Shown piece by piece: positions 57,628 to 64,000 of a stretch of 64,000 nt of DNA. The position numbers and the translations under genes were made by a program. The DNA is taken from assembly GCF_932526225.1 (NCBI RefSeq), contig NC_064046.1, positions 2,108,001 to 2,172,000 of the forward strand, in the 5' to 3' direction. The DNA comes from Nematostella vectensis. Its lineage: Eukaryota > Cnidaria > Anthozoa > Actiniaria > Edwardsiidae. Under the pieces are notes generated by a model. The model was given only the letters and a program-made list of their open reading frames with translations, was not told the origin of the DNA and made no database searches. Positions within the stretch are counted from its first letter, which is position 1, and every line of letters begins with the position of its first letter.

Positions 57628-60600
57628 TCAGATGTGAATGTGGAAATTACTGTGAAACAAGAAGATAGCATCAAAATATTGATACACTCTTTTTTTTTAT
57701 AAGAACGTCTAATTTTCAGTTGAGGCTGGGCCGTTTTTATTTTTGGGTTCTTAAACTTTATTGTATATAGAGAATATAATACCCAATGAATTATTAGGAA
57801 GAGAATTACACTAAGGATCAATAGCAATAATAAGGTTGTTACTATAAGCACACTGATTCTGCATTTTAGAACGCATCAGTACTAAAAGAAAGAAATTTTT
57901 TCTGCTATATCTTACCCTCGGCATGTTCTAAAAATTAGGTGAAATCTCAGGCTGGATGTTCTTATAAAAAAGGTTCTTATAATATAAAAAGAGAGTGTAG
58001 TCTCTGATTTTAGAAATCCTGGTAACATGTCTGAAGGAATGCGGGATCTTCATTGTGTCTCATAAAGCCTTCGCCGAAGATGTAAAAAGAGTGGAAAGAG
58101 ATAAAGAAAATTGTCCCAGCTAACGTCTCAAACTGTCGGGAATCCTTTGATAGCTATATAATCAGTCGCGTACCGAGGATTATTTTCCAAAAATTCGCTT
58201 ACCTAAGGAATTCAGGCGCCCTTTCGAGAACCTTCTCGAACTCAAGAAAGTTCAAATACCCAGTCTCGTCTATATCAGCTTCACTCAGCAACTGAGAAAT
58301 AAGATAAAAAAGCTGAACCAAAAAATCCCATTTTAATGCGCTGTGTGAAAATAAACATCGCGTAGACACTTAGCACGTAAGCAAGTGAGTAAAATTCACA
58401 ACATGGACGATAGATGGATGACATCTGCAAATGGCAATGCTGTTGCGGTAACCCTGTGGCGAAGTCAATAAAATATATGTCCTTGAAGCCTTTATGCGAA
58501 AGAAAGAAACTTTCGAAAATGATTTTGGAATTTTTAGTGACAACCGTAACAACTCGTTCTTGTCCTTTTTCAATTCCTGCCCCTCCCCCCTACACTGCTA
58601 CATTCTCCTCCCCCTCACGGGCATATACGTCCTCATCAAATCCCATCCCCTCCCCACACGGGCTAATTTTACTTACACTCTCAACTACAAAATTAGACTT
58701 CATCCTCATCAAATCCCCTCCCCTCGCGAAGTTTATTGTACTTACACTCTCTACGACAAATTGGACTTCATCCTCATCAAATCCCCTCCCCTCCCTTCGC
58801 GAAGTTTATTGTACTTACACTCTCTACGACAAATTAGACTTCATCCTCATCAAATCCCCTCCCCTCGCGAAGTTTATTGTACTTACACTCTCTACGACAA
58901 ATTGGACTTCATCCTCATCAAATCCCCTCCCCTCGCGAAGTTTATTGTACTTACACTCTCTACGACAAATTGGACTCCATCCTCATCAAATTCCCTCCCC
59001 TCCCCTCGCGAAGTTTATTGTACTTACACTCTCTACGACAAATTGGACTTCATCCTCAACAAATTCCCTCCCCTCGCAAAGTTTATTGTACTTACACTCT
59101 CTACGACAAATTGGACTTCATCCTCATCAAATCCCCTCCCCTCCCTTCGCGAAGTTTATTGTACTTACACTCTACGACAAATTGGACTTCATCCTCATCA
59201 AATCCCCTCCCCTCCCTTCGCGAAGTTTATTGTACTTACACTCTACGACAAATTGGACTTCATCCTCATCAAATCCCCTCGCGAAGTTTATTGTACTTAC
59301 ACTCTACGACAAATTGGACCCCATCCTCATCAAATTCCCTCGCGAAGTTTATTGTACTTACACTCTCTACGACAAATTGGACTTCATCCTTATCAAATCC
59401 CCTCGCGAAGTTTATTGTACTTACACTCTCTACGACAAATTGGACTTCGTCGTCATCAAATCCTCTCCCCTCGCGAAGTTTATTGTACTTACACTCTCTA
59501 CGACAAATTGGACTTCATCCTCATCAAATTCCCTCCCCTCCCCTCGCAAAGTTTATTGTACTTACACTCTCTACGACAAATTGGACTTCATCCTCATCAA
59601 ATTCCCTCCCCTCCCTTCGCGAAGTTTATTGTACCTACACTCTCTACGACAAATTGGACTTCATCCTCAGCAAATTCCCTCCCCTCCCTTCGCGAAGTTT
59701 ATTGTACTTACACTCTCTACGACAAATTGGACTTCATCCTCAACAAATTCCCTCCCCTCGCAAAGTTTATTGTACTTACACTCTCTACGACAAATTGGAC
59801 TTCATCCTCAGCAAATCCCCTCCCCTCGCGAAGTTTATTGTACTTACACTCTCTACGACAAATTGGACTCCATCCTCATCAAATTCCCTTCCCTCCCCTC
59901 GCGAAGTTTATTGTACTTACACTCTCTACGACAAATTGGACTTCATCCTCAGCAAATCCCCTCCCCTCGCGAAGTTTATTGTACTTACACTCTCTACGAC
60001 AAATTGGACTCCATCCTCATCAAATCCCCTCCCCTCGCAAAGTTTATTGTAATTACACTCTCTACGACAAATTGGACTCCATCCTCATCAAATTCCCTCC
60101 CTTCGCGAAGTTTATTGTACTTACACTCTCTACGACAAATTGGACTTCATCCTCAACAAATTCCCTCCCCTCCCTTCGCGAAGTTTATTGTAATTACACT
60201 CTCTACGACAAATTGGACTTCATCCTCAACAAATTCCCTCCCCTCGCAAAGTTTATTGTACTTACACTCTCTACGACAAATTGGACTTCATCCTCAGCAA
60301 ATCCCCTCCCCTCGCGAAGTTTATTGTACTTACACTCTCTACGACAAATTGGACTCCATCCTCATCAAATTCCCTCCCCTCCCCTCGCGAAGTTTATTGT
60401 ACTTACACTCTCTACGACAAATTGGACTTCATCCTCAGCAAATCCCCTCCCCTCGCGAAGTTTATTGTACTTACACTCTCTACGACAAATTGGACTCCAT
60501 CCTCATCAAATCCCCTCCCCTCGCAAAGTTTATTGTAATTACACTCTCTACGACAAATTGGACTCCATCCTCATCAAATTCCCTCCCTTCGCGAAGTTTA

Positions 60601-62838
60601 TTGTACTTACACTCTCTACGACAAATTGGACTTCATCCTCAACAAATTCCCTCCCCTCGCAAAGTTTATTGTACTTACACTCTCTACGACAAATTGGACT
60701 TCATCCTCAGCAAATCCCCTCGCGAAGTTTATTGTACTTACACTCTACGACAAATTGGACTCCATCCTCATCAAATTCCCTCGCGAAGTTTATTGTACTT
60801 ACACTCTCTACGACAAATTGGACTTCATCCTTATCAAATCCCCTCGCGAAGTTTATTGTACTTACACTCTCTACGACAAATTGGACTTCGTCGTCATCAA
60901 ATCCTCTCCCCTCGCGAAGTTTATTGTACTTACACTCTCTACGACAAATTGGACTTCATCCTCAGCAAATCCCCTCCCCTCCCCTCGCGAAGTTTATTGT
61001 ACTTACACTCTCTACGACAAATTGGACTTCATCCTCATCAAATTCCCTCCCCTCCCCTCGCGAAGTTTATTGTACTTACACTCTCTACGACAAATTGGAC
61101 TTCATCCTCATCAAATCCCCTCCCCTCGCGAAGTTTATTGTACTTACACTCTCTACGACAAATTGGACTTCGTCTTCTTTCAAATCTCCTCCGGTGACAG
61201 AAAGTACCGTCTGGGCCAAGTCTGTCGGCCCAAGTTTCTGGTCGCCATCAAAATCTATATAGAAAAACATCCATAATATCAATTAAATAAACATAAAAAG
61301 GATATAACTTTGTACTACAAAAACAATTGAATGAGCAAAATCTGTTCACCTACCAAATATTTTGAACGCGTATTTCACTTTAAGCTCTCTTGGTGCCTGC
61401 CAAAAAACAACGTGCGAATAATAGAAATAGAATAATACAAACAATTACCATATATCTTTTCATGTTGCATGTATGAACTACAGATTATGTAGGAAAAAAG
61501 GTTGAAAACAAAAAAGCTGATTAATGTTTTTGTAGTTATGTTCCCAGCTCAAGTCACGATGAGAAACGGAAAAAAGATGAGAAATTTGTTTCATAGCGTT
61601 GACTCGTAATCTACTTTGTACACAAAGTTTCACAACAAGTTTCCCAAACAGGTAATAGCCATTTTTGATGCGCGAGATGTTTAAAAAGTGATATGTAAAC
61701 GCGCATCATCGCTTTCGTATTATCTATGAGCCGTATTCAATGCGAATGCATGTAAATGAATCATGTCGATTGTTTTATCTCCATTTCCATGCATTTGCAT
61801 TGAATACGGCTCATGGATAATACGACGTTTGAACTTAGCTTAAGTCTCGATCGACTGACATGCCGGCATGTCCTTTGTTATTAACGGCCAGTAGAGCGAG
61901 ACTTCGCCAGCAATAACTGGCCGATGATGGCGATGTTTGAGAAATGGGCTCAGGTGCAACAGGCGCTGTTCGAACAGGGCTTTATGGTGCGGTTGACGCT
62001 GATGTAAGCGTTGTTTGAACAGGGCTTTATGGTGCGGTAGACGCTGATGTAAGCGTTGTTTGAACAGGGCTTTATGGTGCGGTAGACGCTGATGTAAGCG
62101 TTGTTTGAACAGAGTTTTATGGTGCGGTAGACGCTGATGTTAGCGCTGTTTGAACAGGGCTTTATGGTGCGGTAGATGCTGATGTTACCGTTGTTTGAAC
62201 AGGTCTTTATGGTGCGGTTGACGCTGATGTAAGCGCTGTTTAAACAGGGCTTTATGGGCAATGGGGGGAGGGATTGCACGAAGTTGCTCGCGAATTGTGC
62301 AGTGTCGAAATCACTTCTGTTCAAAAGAATAATCTCGTATTATGACTTACTGAGTCACTGAGAACAGACATCATATTTAAGAAGTCATCAAACGTTAATG
62401 CTCCGCTCCCGTTCACAGAAAAAACTTGACATATTCGGCACTTGAATGGGTTCTCCTGAAAAGGAGTCAAAATTAAGAACGTCAAAGACGAATTTTACTT
62501 TATTAGCCCCCCTCCCCGAAAAAAAAAAAAAAACAGGTCAGATCCGCCCTGTCACACCCTTACCCTCACCTTCCCCCTCACCTTTAACTCTGGTAATTTG
62601 AGAAGATGTCTCATCCCTTAAGGAGGGGCTCGAGCTTAACCCCTTCCCCCCCTCCCCTCCGAGTCCCCACCCCCTTCCGAGATTTCCCTAGGATAAGTGC
62701 TTGTATTATGGGAACATGATCACCTTTAACTCGGGGAGTTTGAGAAGATGTCTCATCTTAAGTAAAGGCTGTGTCTCGAGCTCCTTGTAATCATCCGGAA
62801 TAAGGACGGGGTGTAGAGCCCGGTACCGTTTGTGGATC
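57628..62838 (-). CDS. CIB2: CIB2/CIB3-like calcium- and integrin-binding EF-hand protein (partial, 6 exons seen)
   Basis: Small EF-hand calcium sensor of the CIB family; in animals CIB2-type proteins bind integrin tails and TMC mechanotransduction channels. Minus-strand exons, in phase: 62838-62724, 62455-62351, 61396-61354, 61254-61148, 58291-58203, 57649-57628, giving 159 residues. Seen in order: LPELKENPFK, ALTFDDFLNMMSVLSD, APRELKVKYAFKIFDFDGD, third EF loop DFDGDQKLGPTD (Asp at position 12, Gln instead of Gly at 6), DEVQFVVESLLSEADID, fourth EF loop DIDETGYLNFLE, and the C-terminus APEFLSNFHIHI, close to the FHIRI ending of CIB2/CIB3. Family length is about 187 aa, so about 28 N-terminal residues are missing, beyond the window or unrecognised. 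The donor of the 61254-61148 exon is amplified into a 2.4-kb array, and the 62838-62724 exon has a partial copy downstream. The CIB2 versus CIB3 assignment is tentative. Confidence 0.9.
57685..57997. mobile_element. MITE-like family M1, copy 2 (CIB last intron)
   Basis: Flanked by TA on both sides (57683-57684 and 57998-57999). The ends are inverted cactctttttttttataagaac-type sequence. The interior is the reverse complement of 3613-3958, including gaattattaggaagagaatt. Confidence 0.85.
58660..61147 (-). repeat. Junction satellite: about three dozen copies of a CIB exon end plus donor
   Basis: Read on the minus strand, each unit contains gaagtccaatttgtcgtaga gagt, then the donor gtaagtac, then aataaacttcgcg and g/a-rich filler. 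These are the last coding bases, donor and first intron bases of the EF-hand-3 exon (61254-61148). Units are about 58-72 bp, varying mainly in the number of cccct words. The array fills most of the intron. Open frames of more than 900 codons on the plus strand are by-products of a stop-poor repeat. Confidence 0.95.
61716..61824. repeat. 37-bp inverted repeat around a 35-bp loop
   Basis: Arms 61716-61752 and 61788-61824 are near-perfect inverted copies (gagccgtattcaatgc versus gcattgaatacggctc). It is a small hairpin MITE or foldback element in a CIB intron. Confidence 0.9.
61940..62262. repeat. 45-bp minisatellite, about 7 copies
   Basis: The unit combines gacgctgatgtaagcgttgt with ttgaacagggctttatggtg. 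It lies in the CIB intron between exons 62455-62351 and 61396-61354. Its core resembles the 31-bp unit at 9922-10856. Confidence 0.93.
62582..62638 (-). pseudogene. Partial copy of a CIB exon end with donor
   Basis: On the minus strand it reads MRHLLKLPELK followed by a good donor (aaag-gtgagg), repeating the end of the exon 62838-62724 at a distance of 142 bp. Both donors look usable. Skipping to this one would insert intron sequence. Confidence 0.85.
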
Positions 62839-63114
62839 CTGAAAAACGCATTGGATATGATACCAGACGCTTTTACAATGCCAACGCGGCAATCTCACAG
62901 TGCGACGCGATACGATGGCCACCTTGAAAGCTTTAGCGAGTCAGAGCAGTGCAGACAGCGCCAGCATTGGCCTTATTGCTGGCATCGTTTCCTGCATGAC
63001 CATAAGTCAAAGGAACTGTGTACGAACTCACACAGCACCTTCAAGCATGGTGTGTAAACAGTGCCTGTATTGACGGGATGTTGGCTGTTCTGGCCAGTAA
63101 TTCTGACATGACAG

Positions 63115-63290
63115 GAGCAAAAAATGACAAGTTCAAATTGTAAGTTCGTGTTAGCTTATATTCGCTTGATTTTTTGCATACATGTTCCTTGTGGAATATA
63201 AAATAAAATAAGCTTTAGTATTTTTGGTAGATAATCCGTTCTTGAGATATTGCAAATTGTAAGACTCTTGATTTGTCTGAGATTGCATTT
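63115..63290. mobile_element. Partial MITE family M2 copy
   Basis: caagttcaaattgtaag through attgtaagactcttgatttg matches the left half of 17686-18015. The right end is missing. Confidence 0.7.
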
Positions 63291-63380
63291 TTTGCTTCTG
63301 TCTTCCGGTATTGTTTGCAAGGGGCTTAATGATACTTTCAACCAGCGTGCAGAGGCATAAGCGTATCAAAATATGATGGT

Positions 63381-63436
63381 ATACCCTCTTGCACACAGCT
63401 TTCGGTTTCGATCAGAAAGCTCCGGCAGGAGGGTAT
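63381..63436. repeat. Imperfect hairpin
   Basis: ataccctcttgcacacagct and the facing agctccggcaggagggtat form inverted arms of about 23 bp around a short loop. The nature is unknown. Confidence 0.6.
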
Positions 63437-64000
63437 CCTAGGTACTGGAGTTCATGTCAAAACTGAAGATTCTCGCTACTTCACATAGATAACTCAAAGC
63501 TGAGTCATTGTGGCCAAGGAAGCGCGTTCGCATTAAAACAATAGATGACAAACTAAAAGGTTTTTGCCATGGTCTATCCAGGATAATCGCCCTGACGACG
63601 TTTTATTCGCAAAAATTACATTGAAGCATCGTTGTAAAATAAAGCGAAATCTATCCCAAAAGGTTTAATACACCAAAAACTGGAATTCGGCTCTTATTTG
63701 GGCTTTTTGTATTTATTCCAAAGAGGGTTAAAATATAAGAAACAAATAAAATAGAAAGAAGCTCAGAAGAAAAAGGAATGCACCATTTTTTTTCTTATCT
63801 AGGACAGTTTTTTTTTAGAGCATCGAGTTTCTAGAAGTTGAAGCAAGTTGCCCAAAAAAGCGAAAAAAAAAACTATGGAAGTAATTTGAATAATGGCGCG
63901 ATTTTATAAAAATAGAGCTAAGAACCACTGATAACTGGTAGCTTTCCGATTTTAACACAGATAACGACACTCAGTATTATTTGAACAAGAACAGAGTGAG
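63437..64000. other. Window end without recognised features
   Basis: AT-rich DNA. The missing first exon of the minus-strand CIB gene is expected upstream (higher coordinates), but I could not find it here. Confidence 0.4.

Noticed and set aside
58414-61262. Plus-strand open frames of more than 900 codons with Ser/Leu/Pro-rich repeats
   Set aside because: All three plus frames stay open because the repeat unit lacks stops. The array is antisense to the CIB gene and is explained by amplification of the CIB donor junction.
61950-62324. 15-residue repeat ORF (AYISVYRTIKPCSNN)
   Set aside because: It is the translation of the 45-bp minisatellite inside a CIB intron; 45 is a multiple of three, so the frame stays open by chance.

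Overview
The window is eukaryotic, intron-rich animal DNA. It holds split genes with GT-AG introns, a eukaryotic tRNA-Asn, many short inverted-repeat (MITE-like) elements, retroelement scraps, long satellites and one 200-bp N gap. Gene content and style fit a cnidarian, and a Nematostella-like sea anemone is my best guess. That guess is an inference; no species-diagnostic sequence was tested.

Layout. (1) A tRNA-Asn lies at 2.1 kb on the minus strand. (2) Two tandem plus-strand paralogues of the membrane prolyl 4-hydroxylase P4HTM (EF-hand plus 2-oxoglutarate/Fe(II) dioxygenase) occupy 2.8-11.2 kb and 13.7-20.9 kb. I could trace both completely, with 11 and 10 exons. (3) A plus-strand SLC22-type (organic ion transporter, MFS) gene spans 23.5-32.4 kb and carries two single-base frame breaks near its 3' end. 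(4) A 13.3/12.5-kb tandem segmental duplication follows (31196-44520 and 44521-56996). Each unit carries the 3' tail exon of the plus-strand transporter, a hydrophobic 202-codon ORF, and a complete minus-strand SLC22 gene of 7 exons. The two minus-strand genes differ at only four coding bases that I could find, all synonymous. (5) A minus-strand calcium- and integrin-binding protein gene (CIB2/CIB3-like EF-hand protein) spans 57.6-62.8 kb; its first exon lies outside the window or was not recognised.

Most striking pattern. A large share of the tandem repeats here are copies of an exon edge plus its splice site, lying immediately next to the real exon. Acceptor-side cases: P4HTM-A exon 9 (ten units of about 39 bp), P4HTM-B at the same homologous exon (two units), SLC22-A exon 2 (two), SLC22-B and SLC22-C at the same homologous exon (three 90-bp units each), and SLC22-A exon 7 (six decoys of 76-79 bp). 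Donor-side cases: P4HTM-B exon 3 (two), a CIB exon near 62.7 kb (two), and the CIB EF-hand-3 exon, whose donor is amplified into a satellite of about 2.4 kb with roughly three dozen copies. SLC22-B exon 6 also has a partial copy. I treat this recurrent amplification of exon-intron junctions as the main candidate for something undescribed.

The genes are not an operon. P4HTM is an ER-membrane oxygen- and 2-oxoglutarate-dependent hydroxylase, SLC22 proteins are plasma-membrane solute carriers, and CIB proteins are calcium sensors; no shared pathway is implied. All splice sites were placed by eye from homology, reading phase and GT-AG rules, and have not been tested against transcripts.
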